A model generated the notes under the pieces. It was not told where the DNA came from and ran no database searches. It was given only the letters and a program-made list of their open reading frames with translations. A stretch of DNA of 64,000 bases, taken from the NCBI GenBank assembly GCA_963678675.1, contig OY783195.1, positions 22,172,283-22,236,282 of the forward strand. Reading direction: 5' to 3'. Below are positions 1-11,012 of this stretch, piece after piece. The stretch comes from Xiphydria camelus. Its lineage: Eukaryota > Arthropoda > Insecta > Hymenoptera > Xiphydriidae. The position numbers and the translations under genes are program-made. Position 1 is the first letter of the stretch; the number at the start of each line of letters is the position of its first letter.

Positions 1-386
1 TTATCAACAACAATTGGAGCGTTTAAATGATAACTTGATACAAAAATGACCATGAAGTGCATCATATCGCCGAAAAGTGATTCTTCTTCACGACAACGCT
101 CGGCCTCATGTTGCTAGAGCCGTAAAAGAAGCATTGATGGAGCTTGAATGGGAAGTTCTCCCGCACTCAGCGTATTCTCCAGACGCGGCGGCCCCGAGTG
201 ATTATCATTTATTTCGATCGATGCAATACAACTTGAAAGACACATTTCCATAATTACCAAGAAGTCAAAGTTGAGTTGCTGAGTGGATTAGCTCAAAAAG
301 TAGATGATTATTTCGTCGCGGAATTCAACTTCTGCCAGAAAAGTGGAAAAAAAGTTATAGCTTCCGAAGGCAAATACTTCGATTGA
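1..386 (+). pseudogene. mariner transposase, 3' fragment cut by window edge
   Basis: The last part of a mariner-type (DD34D) transposase is readable. Around position 85 it encodes the HDNARPHVA block with the second catalytic aspartate. At about 165-205 it encodes a YSPD...APSDYHLF block with the third catalytic aspartate, carrying one extra alanine compared with the usual SPDLAPSDY. The tail matches the family ending E-K-W-x-K-V-I-A-S-x-G-x-Y-F with a stop at 384-386. The frame is broken near 250 and again near 310, and there is a stop in the leading segment, so it cannot make protein. The rest of the gene lies outside the window. No terminal repeat matching the mariner at 51215 was seen just downstream, so this may be a different mariner lineage. 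Confidence 0.85.
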
Positions 387-421
387 GGTATTCACACATT
401 TTATTACGACATAATGTTTTT

Positions 422-570
422 GTCACTCAGTGTCAAATACTCGGTTTCATGGGCGTCCTCGACGCATGTGAAATCATCTTTCACACACCAATTCGTGAAA
501 AGTTGCGCAGTGCGTGAAATAACCTGCGCAGTGCGTGAAATCGTCAACCTCGTATTTGACACTTAGTGAC
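422..570. repeat. short inverted-repeat element (GTCACTCAGTG tips)
   Basis: Nineteen-base arms starting GTCACTCAGTGTCAAATAC at 422-440 are repeated inverted at 552-570 with one mismatch. The interior holds a direct duplication of TGCGCAGTGCGTGAAAT at about 503 and 525. Nothing coding is seen. It probably is a small non-autonomous DNA element. Confidence 0.5.
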
Positions 571-583
571 CAAAAAATAGAAT

Positions 584-706
584 TCGTTATTCGGTTGTTT
601 CGCGCCGTTCTAACGAGTGTGATTGCCGTACTCGCTTCGCTCGTGCGGCAAACTTCACACTCGTTAGAAACAGCGCTTCACGCCCTAATAACGAAAATAA
701 CTATTT
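584..706. repeat. imperfect hairpin
   Basis: The segment CGTTCTAACGAGTGTGATTG near 605-624 returns inverted near 655-672 around a central tract of alternating TCGC bases, and the arms extend outward with mismatches to about 584 and 706. It may be a foldback element. Short open frames here are by-products of the palindrome. Confidence 0.5.
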
Positions 707-1400
707 TGAAACAAGAAAAAAACAGCGGCTTTCAATGCAACCCCATAATAATTCATTAACGTAGAAAAAAGCGTGAGGGTCTGACATTTGTCGCGTTAAA
801 ATTAGCAGAAACTTTTTAAAATTAGTGCGTCAAATTATTTAAAAAATTAGTAGAAACTATATTAAAAGATATTCCCGTATATCCCCAACGTGACATCTCG
901 TTGCTCTTCGAGGCGTATAATTACGTGTACCGGCTTTAATTATTTCGGATAAACTTTTCCGCCAGTGTGGGGGAGGGTTTACCTGGATTCGGGACTTTAC
1001 GGTCCACGATAGATTACAGAGAACCCGCGACCACACTTCGTCCCGTTGGACCAGTCGAAACTACGTCTCGGCTTGTTAGCGAGACAAGCAATGGGGTCTG
1101 TAAATGCAGCAAAATGGTTTTAAGACCCAAAAGGGCAGTTAAACGATTATCCATCCGGCGTCTGGTCAGACGCATTATTACAAGGCGGTCGCAATTCTGA
1201 GGCGGACTCTGTTTGCTTTAACCGCGATTCCCTTATGCACTTTGTTCTTTCCTTCATGATGGCAGTTACCACACGCGGAGTGTCTTCAAGGCTGATATCA
1301 CGCGTAGAAAATAGGTCAACGAAGAAAAAAAATGCAATTTTAGTACTACATTTTGGACCAACAATAAATAACGTCAAAATAGGCGTATCCGATTATTTCA
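707..1400. other. no gene seen
   Basis: AT-rich sequence up to about 900, then mixed composition. Short open frames overlap on both strands (967-1200 plus, 1147-1377 minus) without a recognisable motif or splice context. Confidence 0.6.
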
Positions 1401-1424
1401 TCTATCTATATATATAAAAATGAA

Positions 1425-1455
<31 letters not shown>

Positions 1456-2341
1456 ATGTCTCTTATGCCTTCCTAAACCGTTCATCCGATTGCGATGAAA
1501 TTTTGGGAAATGGTTGGACGCATGCCCGCGATGGTTTCTGAGTTAGTAAATCTTATACAGGGTGTTCAAAAAGTCCCGGTACGGCCGATTATCTCAACGG
1601 GAAAACATTTTAGAGAAAAATGTTTAATACAAAACTTTAAGGATTTTCCCTTGGCTATCCAGTGGTCATATTGGATTTGACCTTGACCGTGACCTTTAAG
1701 GTAATATCAAATGCCTTCCTAAACCGTTCATCCGATTGCGATGAAACTTTGGGGAATGGTTGGACGCATGCCTGCGAAGGTTTCTGAGTTAGTAAATCTT
1801 ATACAGGGTGTTCAAAAAATACCGGTACGGATGATTATTATGCCTTCCTAAACCGTTCATCCGATTGCGATGAAACTTTGGGGAATGGTTGGACGCATGC
1901 CCGCGAAGGTTTCTGAGTTAGTAAATCATATAAAAGGTGTTCAAAAAGTACCGGTACTGATGATTATTATGCCTTCCTAAACCGTTCATCCGATTGCGAT
2001 GAAAAGTTGGGAAATGGTTGGACGCATGCCCGCGAAAGTTTCTGAGTTAGTAAATCTTATACAGGGTGTTCAAAAAGTCGAACTATACTTGACCTAAATT
2101 TGACCTCCGCTGACAATAAAGGTAACATGAAAAAAATGGTCAAGGACACATTTGAACGTGAAAAAAAATTAATTTGACCTTGATATAACCTTGAAGGTCA
2201 TGGTCAAGGTCAAATCCAATATGACCATTGCGTAGCCCGGGAAAAATACTAAAAGTTTTGTATTCAAAATGTATTTAAACAATGGTGGACGGACAAAATC
2301 AATCCAGAATCTACCCGTGCGAAGCCGGGACGGGCTGCTAG
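1401..2341 (+). mobile_element. non-autonomous Helitron, copy 1
   Basis: The element begins TCTATCTATATATATAAAAA directly after an A and ends with a small GC hairpin (ACCCGT...ACGGG) followed by GCTGCTAG and a T. This is the Helitron pattern: 5' TC, 3' hairpin plus CTRR, insertion between A and T, no target duplication. A run of TGTC repeats follows the 5' end. The interior is mostly a tandem array (see 1465-2085), then sequences that repeat TTGACCTTGA motifs in both orientations. No Rep/helicase coding is present. The copy at 6842-8091 has the same ends and plan. Confidence 0.75.
1465..2085 (+). repeat. 129-bp tandem array inside Helitron copy 1
   Basis: Four units start with ATGCCTTCCTAAACCGTTCA at 1465, 1711, 1840 and 1969. 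The last three are spaced exactly 129 bp. The first is stretched to 246 bp by an extra block. Each unit ends in a segment reading ATACAGGGTGTTCAAAAA followed by a GGTAC core. The open frame at 1495-1680 is only a translation of this repeat. Confidence 0.9.
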
Positions 2342-3575
2342 TTCTTTATAAACTTCAAGAGAACGTGTAGTTATACCTACTATCATTCTAATTCATTGAG
2401 AATACCACAACTCTAGAACCGCATAAGGTGTGTCTTTATACAATCAACTCTATGAATATAAATTTTGTACTCTATATTGGAGTTGACTATATTTTTTTTC
2501 TTATGACAACTATGTATTGATGGAAGACCTTTTTAAACATGTTGTACTAACGTGAAGCCAAGAATTCATAGACAATTAAATAATTGAAGTAGACCTCTCA
2601 ATTCATATCTTACAATTAGTTATTATACGTTTATTACTAAAACGTTTAGATATTTATAATATATAAAAAGATCGACAATCAAAGAGCACAAATAGAAATC
2701 AACAATAATGCATAAAAATAGATCGCTCGATTAATCAATCGTAAATCCACGCACCTCGCATCAACGAGAATATCTTCACATGATCTTCGCACAATTAGTA
2801 ATAAAAACGTAAAACATGTTCCGATGGAACGGTTCAAAAAGATGTATCCAAAAGCCGAAAGGACGAGTCATGGAAAAAGAGACGCTGTGCAGTATTGGAT
2901 TTGAAATTCAAAAAAATGATAACCTCATTAAGAACGTAATATATTGTAATATATTAACGGTTCCAGCACCGGACCACACCGCGGGCAGGTCGTCATAATT
3001 AACTTAAGCCTAATAGAGCGTTTAGTCGGATACCACGGGGTAGGCCAATTACATTAGCATAAATCGACGAGGCAAATTTTAGCTGCTAGATGAGATGCTG
3101 TTTATCATAGTTCAAGGGGTTGCAATTAAGTGGCTTTGTAGAGCCGAATGGGGACTCCTCCTTTCGGCGTGTCTTCTGCAGCGTTACGCGAAGACCGGGA
3201 CGAGCAATCTCCGGCGTTACCGATCCACTGATATAATCGACAGGAACCTTGCGTCCTTTTTCTCTCGTCCTCCTCCTTTTATGCTCTAATATCGAATTTG
3301 TTATGGCTTACAAGACCCTGTAGTACTCATTCATGATTAGGGCGCTGTTTAATATTCAATTCAAAAATTGAATATAGTGTTACCAATGATTGTTCAGCGG
3401 ACTCGTATGCAAAATTTAATGGCGGCCAGCATCCTGTGTGGTCTCGACGCAGAAGGGGTATGTTTTCAGTTTCATCGTTTTTCGCAAAGCGATTTATGAC
3501 GTCGCTTTATATACTCGAGACAAGCCGAAGTACTTTTTTTTTGTTTTTCGACAACGAGAGAGATTACGGTATACC
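2342..3575. other. no gene seen
   Basis: AT-rich single-copy-looking DNA. A few short open frames (2816-2998, 3095-3289, 3438-3623) have no recognisable domain. The first 17 bases after the Helitron end resemble those after the second Helitron. Confidence 0.55.
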
Positions 3576-3914
3576 TACAGAGTGATTTTCAGGATGGAGG
3601 TCATAGGACGATGGGCTATGTGACGTTTTGCAGATTATAGGTTGCACACTATTGGTCCGAGAATTCCGTACGATTGGCTGTGATGGCGCGCAGTGCCCGG
3701 CAAATGCTAAGAGAAAAGATTTCTATAGTGCCTGATTCGAGCGATTAGACACTATCGGGATCTTCTTCCGGAACGATCGGTGGAACCTGCTGGCACGTCG
3801 CCATAGCCAACCATAAAGGTGGAAGCTATGTCCAGCAATATCTGATCGTCTATAGTCTTCAAAGCACAACGTAGCATATCGTCCTATGACCTCTATCCTG
3901 AGAATCACTCTGTA
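3576..3914. mobile_element. foldback element with TACAGAGTG tips
   Basis: Arms of about 45 bp begin TACAGAGTGATT and continue CAGGATGGAGGTCATAGGAC at 3576-3620, and return inverted at about 3870-3914 with a few mismatches. Length is 339 bp. No transposase coding. The tip resembles the TACAGGGTG tips of the larger elements at 11293 and 41079. Confidence 0.6.
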
Positions 3915-5228
3915 TAGAGTCCGAGACTACTTGAATCGTATATTGTTAAAACAAGCTAAGTGACTTCTGGGAAACTTTTCAGGAATTGAAAAAAACGTTT
4001 AATTTTCCAAAATGAAAGTAAACGGCTTGAGTGACACACCGAAATAACACATGCAGGATATGCGTACTTGCATTCTTTCTGCACTAAATGATGCGTTTAT
4101 ATGCTAAATGCGCATTTCCGACAAAACACGAAAATGCCCGAAAATGTTACTTGGCGTCTTTGAACAATAAACGATTCACTTATACGTGGCACCATCATCG
4201 TCAATTTCATTCGATGTGGGAGCGTTTTATGTCAGTTTTTTTAAGTATTGAATATTATACACGTATACTCTCGGCGTCACGGATTCCGTCGTTGGTGATT
4301 TTTTAAACTGTCATTTTTAAACGTAGGCTAACCATGATCAATCCATTTTCATGCTTTCATTAGCCAGGACAAACACCGCCGTAGCTAACGAGAACATGAG
4401 AACTATTGTAATTGTTTATTGGCTGCTACATTCAAAAATGACATTCTGTAAGAACTTTTTCATGCCCCGCGATCACGTGTACAGGACGGGATGAGACGCA
4501 GATCGTCACGATGTCTGTCCTAAATACCCTCCTACTCGACCGTCCTGGAAATAAAATGTAACCCGAATTTCGGTAAAACAAAAAAGGGTCCGACGTGACC
4601 TGAAAAATCCCATAATCCCTATAGAAAGTAAAGCCTAACCCCATCGTTTTCTGTTTCACCGAAACCCATAAAACCGCCCCGTTCGGAGATTAACCCCCAA
4701 CCCCTATGGTCGAATGACGCTCCGTCGAAGTTTCGGAAACACAATAGTAATTAACCTCCCCGACGGAGGAGCATATCCGTAACGAAGTTGGGATTTTGAA
4801 TCGGCTTCATGAAAAATTCGTGAACGAGAGCGGTCGGGGGATGATATCGGGAGACGGTACCTGAGATGGCTTACTTGTAATCATCGAGAAATATTCTCGA
4901 AGTTACTGGAAACATTAAAGAGAATCCCCAGTACAAAGAGACAATTGTAACGCGGCAGAGTATGTTGGTCCATAATGCAAAGGAAATCGTTCTTTTGAAG
5001 GAAGGATCTAGATGCCGACTCACTTCTATAAGCATTCGCGTTTAGGTTATGCGGAATTCTATTTAAATAGAAACTGATGCGTTGATAATCAAAAGCAATA
5101 TTTTTGACGATAATAGGAAATATTATTCATATTACCAATGAAAATTCGTAAATGTATCAATTGCCGAATTTTATTTCATTAACTGTAATTTCTTACTTTT
5201 TGTCTTTGGTTACCTATCATAGAGGAAT
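3915..5228. other. no gene seen
   Basis: Mixed AT-rich sequence with a GC-richer part around 4480-4870. Open frames of 60-75 codons occur but overlap on opposite strands and show no motif. Confidence 0.55.
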
Positions 5229-5344
5229 CACTGATATGGGTGCGTAAAACTCATACGAGTACAACCAAGTACTTTTCTTTATTACGTTCTCTTTTAACTT
5301 ATTGCAGATGAAGTCTCTAGCTATATGAGCTTTACGCATCAGTG
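5229..5344. mobile_element. short CACTGAT-tipped MITE
   Basis: CACTGAT followed by a GCGTAAAACTCATA block at 5229-5256 is matched in inverted orientation at 5318-5344. Small size and inverted ends suggest a MITE. The left arm has a few inserted bases. Confidence 0.45.
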
Positions 5345-5482
5345 TTTAATGGTTTCTTTCTTTCCCTTTATAAAATTCTAAAAAATAACGAGAAATAAAA
5401 AATAAGAAATTACGGCTAATAAAATTTATTTCAGTCGTTGATATCTGACATACACATCACTTATACAGGGGTGACTGTATAT

Positions 5483-6160
5483 TTAACACATTGTTGACCG
5501 GACACGAGTAAACTCGTGATCGGTGCGCCTTTGTTTCGAGTTGGCTTCATTCGGTCAGTGTATTCTTGAAGAGCATAGAATGTAATTGTTATTTAGCATA
5601 CTGCAAGCTTCTTTAGCTAATAAAGTTTAAAGCGGTCAAAAAAATTAGCATTCTTTCTCATAAACTGCACATTGTTCAATGCACTAAAAATTTACTGTAA
5701 CTATCAGTCACAAAATAAATTAAGATACAAAATTCCAATAAATGCAGTATAGTACGTGATGCTTTCTGTAGTGTTTCTGCAACGGCTCCTTACAATGATT
5801 CGCCCAACAGACTTTCTGGACAGCTAAGAGAGCACGTTTTAGAAAAAATAGTCACCGGTAGAAAAAAAATCCAACTAGAACATGTAGAGTATGCTCTTCA
5901 AAAGGAAAGCGCAGCGAAACAAGATATATTTGCAAAACCCGTTGTGTACCATTATATTTGTACGTAGGTGATTGCTATACCGCTTATCACACCAAAAAGA
6001 AATATTAAAAATGAACTATTAAATAAAATTCATTTATATATTAAACCATTATAAAAAAGTTTATTTAAGTACATTGTTTCACTTCCACATCCAATTCCAA
6101 AATAATAGCCGGTGACATGAGATAAACTCTGAGAAAAACCGCCGGTCAATAATGGGTTAA
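5483..6160 (+). mobile_element. piggyBac-type deletion derivative
   Basis: TTAA at 5483-5486 and at 6157-6160 flank a 670-bp insert whose ends are CACATTGTTGACCGG on the left and the inverse of CCCATTATTGACCGG on the right. TTAA target duplication with short inverted ends is the hallmark of piggyBac elements. The only coding left is the transposase C-terminus (5794-6008), so about 1.5 kb of the gene has been lost internally. The left subterminal part contains a small CGAGTAAACTCG palindrome. Confidence 0.85.
5794..6008 (+). pseudogene. piggyBac transposase C-terminal cysteine-rich domain
   Basis: The first part (5794-5867) encodes the NRLSGQLREH segment typical of the region just before the piggyBac C-terminal domain. 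After a run of eight A at 5862-5869 the reading frame shifts by one base, and 5868-6008 then encodes the cysteine-rich domain: a C-R-V-C pair, a K-R-S-E-T-R-Y-I-C stretch, a C-V-P-L block and a final D-C-Y-T-A-Y-H-T, then stop TAA at 6006-6008. In the family this zinc-binding domain contacts the transposon ends. The catalytic core is absent and the frame is broken at the A tract, so it is dead, although the slippery run could be a recent single-base indel. Confidence 0.87.
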
Positions 6161-6841
6161 AATTGTTTTTTACGTAAAAAATCTACGCAGTTAGAATATT
6201 TTTAAAGCTGTGAATAATATGAATGTAGCCCTACGTTGGTGTAACTCATATTTTACATCTTTAAATGGAAGTTTATTTCGTTATGTTGCAATTTTATTAT
6301 CATTGCAAATTATTTGTTCTATCGCCTACGAAGTATTTCAATCTTCTGTACGTGGATTTACCCAAGTAGAAATTGAAAATCATCATTGTCTAGCAATAAG
6401 CTAGTTAATTTACGTAGGTATCATATCACCGCTATCTAGTCGTCGTACAATTAGCTAGTGGGCACCCAGTATTGTAACAATTATATCTTCTAGATACTAC
6501 ATAAATAAATTATTTATTGGCCATCCAAAACCAGTCAGTGGTGAGATTAAAAAATATATTTGTTCCTTATATTTTCCCTGCGCATTTACGTTCATATATC
6601 GTTAGTTGAAATTACATACTACATGTAATTATTTCTATTCAAGTTACCTACTATGTGTGATTAAATACACTTAAATTAATTAACATTAAGTTCGAAAAAA
6701 TCCCGACGAGAGATGGGTGTGGATTCCATCTTGGGTCCTCGTCCTCGGGATGATGAGCCTCGCACGCTGTCCACTGCGCTATCCGACGATTCTTGAAAAT
6801 AAATCTTCGTTGCATCTACATATGTGCATTGCATGTAATAA
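6161..6841. other. no gene seen
   Basis: AT-rich. Open frames at 6210-6404 (plus) and 6676-6918 (minus, running into the Helitron repeats) have no recognisable features. Confidence 0.55.
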
Positions 6842-8091
6842 TCTATATATATAAAAATGAATGTTTGTCTGTCTGTCTGTCTGTCTGTATGTCTCTTATG
6901 CCTTCCTAAACCGTTCATCCGATTGCGATGAAATTTTGGGAAATGATTGGATGCATGCCCGCGATGGTTTCTGAGTTAGCAAATCTTATACAGGGTGTTC
7001 AAAAAGTCCCGGTACGGCCGATTATCTCAGCGGGCAAACATTTTAGAGAAAAATGTTTAAAAAACTTTAAGGATTTTCCCTTGGCTACCCAGTGGTCGTA
7101 TTGGATTTGACCTTGACCGTCACTTTTAAGGTAATATAAGATGCCTTCCTAAACCGTTCATCCGATTGCGATGAAACTTTGGGGAATGGTTAGACGCATG
7201 CCCGCGAAGGTTTCTGAGTTAGTAAATCTTATACAGGGTGTTCAAAAAGTACCGGTACGGATGATTATTATGCCTTCCTAAACCGTTCATCCGATTGCGA
7301 TGAAACTTTGGGGAATGGTTGGACGCATGCCCGCGAAGGTTTCTGAGTTAGTAAATCTTATAAAAGGTGTTCAAAAAGTACCAGTACTGATGATTATTAT
7401 GCCTTCCTAAACCGTTCATCCGATTGCGATGAAAAGTTGGGGAATGGTTGGACGCATGCCCGCGAAGGTTTCTGAGTTAGTAAATCTTATACAGGGTGTT
7501 CAAAAAGTACCGGTACGGATGATTATTATGCCTTCCTAAACCGTTCATCCGATTGCGATGAAAGTTTGGGGAACAGTTGGACGCATATCCGCGAAGGTTT
7601 CTGAGTTAGTAAATCTTATACAGGGTGTTCAAAAAGTCACGGTACGGCTAATTATCTCAGCGAGAAATAATTTTAGAGAAAAATGTTTAATACAAAAATT
7701 GTAGGATTTTTCTATGGCTACACAATGGTCATATTGGATTTGACCTTGACCATGACCCTAAATGGGAACCCTTATTTTTGATAAAGGAAATGAAAAGAGA
7801 GGGAAATTTTACGTTCAAATATATCCTTGACGATTTTTTTAATGTGACCTTTATGGTCAGCGGAGGTAAAATTGAGGTCAACTACAGTTCGGCTTCGTAC
7901 CATAAAAGCTATGGGCCCTATACAAATTCTTTTTGATAGTAGGGTTTAGGATTTTTCCGTGGCTATACAATGGTGATATTAGATTTGTTAAATCTTTGGT
8001 TATATCTATAGATATCTGCGCTAAAAATTCGTCAAATGACGGCCAAAATCAATCCACAATCCACCCGTGTGAAGCCGGGACGGGCTGCTAG
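6842..8091 (+). mobile_element. non-autonomous Helitron, copy 2
   Basis: It starts TCTATATATATAAAAATGAA after an A and ends with the same ACCCGT...ACGGG hairpin and GCTGCTAG followed by T as copy 1. It is 1250 bp, longer than copy 1 because it has one more 129-bp unit and a longer 3' section. It shares the TGTC run after the start. No Helitron protein is encoded. Confidence 0.75.
6898..7656 (+). repeat. 129-bp tandem array inside Helitron copy 2
   Basis: Five units start ATGCCTTCCTAAACCGTTCA at 6898, 7141, 7270, 7399 and 7528. Four consecutive starts are spaced 129 bp apart. The first unit is extended to 243 bp, as in the other Helitron. Units differ by scattered substitutions, so the array is not freshly amplified. 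The frame at 6928-7110 translates the repeat only. Confidence 0.9.
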
Positions 8092-8337
8092 TTATTTATA
8101 AACTTCAATAATTTTTCGACTTAGTACTTATGCAATAGGTATTTTATATATGCGTATAAAAATGCGTACCTATATAACTTAATAACATATTCCTCATCGT
8201 TGATAAAAAGTGAGGTTATGGCTAATCTATCGCTAAATATTTAATCACTACTTTAGGACTGGAAAAGGAATTTAAAGTATAGATGGTGCTCGAGAACGCG
8301 TCTAAAAACACAAAACAATCGAAATAACAATTTTTTA
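8092..8337. other. AT-rich spacer
   Basis: No open frame or repeat of note. Confidence 0.5.
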
Positions 8338-8860
8338 TAGCCAGCCTTGAGGTAGTGGCTATACATATGTAAATAATGGCTACAATGTGACATTATAACC
8401 TCACTTTTGTCTGGTCAATATTGACCTGACAGTGATGAGGTGGCAATGAGGTAAAAATTTCGACGCGATGGAACGCCACCTATATCTAAATTTTCTTAGT
8501 TAGCTCTGAGGCAGTGGCAAGATAAATGATAGCTAAATAAGACAAACCTCACTTTTCTTTGGCCAATATTAGCTAAATAATGATGAGATGGCTATGAGGT
8601 AGAGGTTTTGACACGATGAAGCGCCATCTGTAACTAGATATTTTTAGTCAGCCCCAAGGCAGTGGCTAGATAATAGCTAGATAGTAGCTAGAATGTGACA
8701 CAACCCCATCTTTTGTTTGGCCAATATTGACTAGACAGTGGTGAGGTAGTGATGAGTTAATGATTAAAGTGTCATATAGCGCCATCTGTAATTAAGGTTG
8801 CCTGGCCAGTGATCAGTCTAGTAATAGTTAGCCATCTTATCTAGCCGAAGTGAACTAGAC
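8338..8860 (+). repeat. diverged tandem array, about 150-bp unit
   Basis: Three clear units start at 8338, 8497 and 8645 with TAG(C/T)(C/T)AGC..TGAGG(T/C)AGTGGC-like heads. Each contains a CCTCACTTTT or CCCATCTTTT segment, a GGCCAATATT-like segment and ends near GCGCCATCTGTAA. A fourth degenerate unit begins near 8791. Many substitutions separate the units. It looks satellite-like and non-coding. Confidence 0.7.
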
Positions 8861-9505
8861 AGATTTCCACCCGGGTACGTGGAAGGCCAACCTCCTCAAA
8901 GATTCACACTTGCAATGTATAAATCACTAACTCATTAAAATAGTAACTGTCTATAGGTAACTGACACGTGCGAAATATGTGCATCAAAATATTACCGAAG
9001 AGCACCTATCGACCACATACTCCACCCATGCCTTATCGGTAGTCCTGTATTAGGGAGACGGTAGCGGGTTTAGTAGAGAATTACTGAGGTAGTAAAGTAG
9101 TCGCATCGCGCGCAGATGCGCCGCGGGGTAACATGTTTTCCGTTCGCGCTACATCTTCCGGTTCGGCTAATAACCGCCTTATGCCTTTACGTTGCGGCCA
9201 GTAGTAACGAGGCTGCGCGTTTCGCGTTATTCATTGCAATAAGCAAGACAGTTACGCGCGTTTCTGCGTACGTAGGTTGCACCTAATTGTAAGTAGAAAA
9301 GGCAATGAAACTTACAGAACCACCGCGTGTGATCCTCGCAATTGCAAGCGCATTGGAATCTTACAGTTATTGGTAATACTTCACTATACATCAGTATCGT
9401 CCTTCTAGAGGTATTCTTAACATTTGCAGCAGGCGCAGAACTCTTTCGATCGTCTTGATTTTGCAAACTTTCCGATGACGAAGTATTCGCTAAGGGATTC
9501 TACAC
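8861..9505. other. no gene seen
   Basis: Contains a CpG-rich patch at about 9060-9280. A minus-strand frame at 9227-9466 has no recognisable motif. Confidence 0.5.
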
Positions 9506-9891
9506 AATTGGAAAAATAAGAATAGGAATAAACATAAGAATAAGAATAAGCATTGTTTCGTAGAGCCAGCTAATGGTTCAACCAATATATCTCCTATATT
9601 TCCATTTCCCATGATCTTTCCAACTGTGTCTTCGCTACCTAGGTACCTTATTAGATCATTACCAATACAGCAGCTTTAACTGCATTCAAAATTACGAGCA
9701 TTAAAAAGTTCCTCATTCATTTTCTTGTAGGTATTTAAATTTCTTTCAGACATTTCCAGATTTCGATCATATTGAGAATGATGGTAAGGAAGCTTGAGCC
9801 ACTGCATGATTGAATCACTGGATAACTGAACCAATAGATTGTTCTAAGGAAGAATGCTTATTCTTATGCTTATCCTTATTCTCTTCCAATT
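9506..9891. mobile_element. inverted-repeat element, AATTGGA tips
   Basis: The left arm (about 9506-9580) begins AATTGGAAAAATAAGAATAG and contains repeated AATAAG motifs, then AGCATTG and AATGGTTCAACC. The right arm (about 9815-9891) is its diverged inverse. Interior is AT-rich and non-coding. Confidence 0.55.
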
Positions 9892-9911
9892 ATACGAAGG
9901 CCCTAATATAT

Positions 9912-10158
9912 TAGATTTGTTCTCGTTGTTTACACTTTTTACACTCATTTCTCCATGGGGTATAGTATATTTATAGCTATCAAAAAATGTAAGAAAGTGT
10001 AGAAAAGTGCTACCAATTCTTACACCTCCTCAAATGTAAGTGTAAGAATTGGTAACACTGCTCTACAATTTCTTACACTTTGTGATAGCTATAGATATCT
10101 ATAAATACAACGCGTGGAGAAATGAGTGTAGAAAGTGTAAGCAACTGGAACAAACCTA
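9912..10158. mobile_element. 247-bp palindromic MITE
   Basis: Nearly the whole element is one palindrome. The left arm starts TAGATTTGTTCTCGTTG and the right arm is the inverse of TAGGTTTGTTCCAGTTG. Arms continue through ACACTCATTTCTCCA and GATAGCTAT-like segments to a centre near 10035, where TGTAAG is repeated. Foldback MITE. Confidence 0.78.
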
Positions 10159-10582
10159 TTGATAGATCATCTTCTGTTCACCCCGTCGATACATAAAGAG
10201 ATGCGTTCTTTGGACCTTATAACAGGTAGTAAACAGGGAAAAAATAAATTTTATGTATTTTCCCATTCTAGTAATAGAGTTATAGCTTTTGGTTTATTAT
10301 ATGCCATTCTATTTAGTATAGTAACTTAAATAGGCCTGTAAAAGTAAAATACGGCAAAATATATGGATATATGCTGTTTGATTTTCAATCACTTTTATTA
10401 TAATGTTATAGTTCAAAGATTAAAGTTTTATTTGCAGTTTTTCAAAGTACTATCATTAAGCTACTATTATAATATATTAACCAAATTAAAGAACAACTCT
10501 TTTATTACTTTTATGATTGCCTCTCTTAGCATATCCATACTGCTCACTTTTACATACGTCTGTAATGATTAAGAAGCTTAAG
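10159..10582. other. AT-rich, no gene seen
   Basis: One frame at 10363-10572 codes for a low-complexity F/Y/I-rich peptide as expected from AT-rich DNA. Confidence 0.5.
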
Positions 10583-10765
10583 AAAGGAGGAGTCTCATTT
10601 TACGTCCATTGACCAATAGTATGGTTTTCAGCTGTATCTTTAACTATTATCCGCCAATCGATACAATTCTTGTTACTCTGGTTGGTACCAACGGGCGGGC
10701 GAAGTTGAGGGATGACAGTCGTCTCACCGACCAGTGGACGTAAAACGAAGCTTCTCCTATTCCGA
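10583..10765. mobile_element. short inverted-repeat element with TTTTACGTCCA arms
   Basis: AGGAGGAGTCTCATTTTACG with GTCCATTG at 10583-10612 returns inverted, with gaps, at 10733-10765 (CCAGTGGACGTAAAACGAAG). About 183 bp, non-coding. Confidence 0.5.
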
Positions 10766-11012
10766 ACCTCTTAGCCATTACACTCTACATATGTACGATC
10801 TATCTATATAGCTATACCCTACAGTAATAGTCTTTCATCGTATCGATTTAAACCTCTTCTTCAACATATACGGTACATTATTATTATAATGTTTATACCT
10901 CGACGAGATCGCGTAACGAGCCTGCAGGTAATGTGCTCATATTATAGGGAAGGTATATTACATTAGGCACATATCCTCCGTAGAAGGAAGGACGGACGTA
11001 AGAAGAAGCTCG

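Noticed and set aside
1495..1680. 61-codon frame, also seen at 6928-7110
   Set aside because: The similarity is due to the Helitron 129-bp repeat, not protein conservation.
8338..8860. Possible CRISPR-like array
   Set aside because: Units of about 150 bp are diverged over their whole length, with no short identical repeat and unique spacers.
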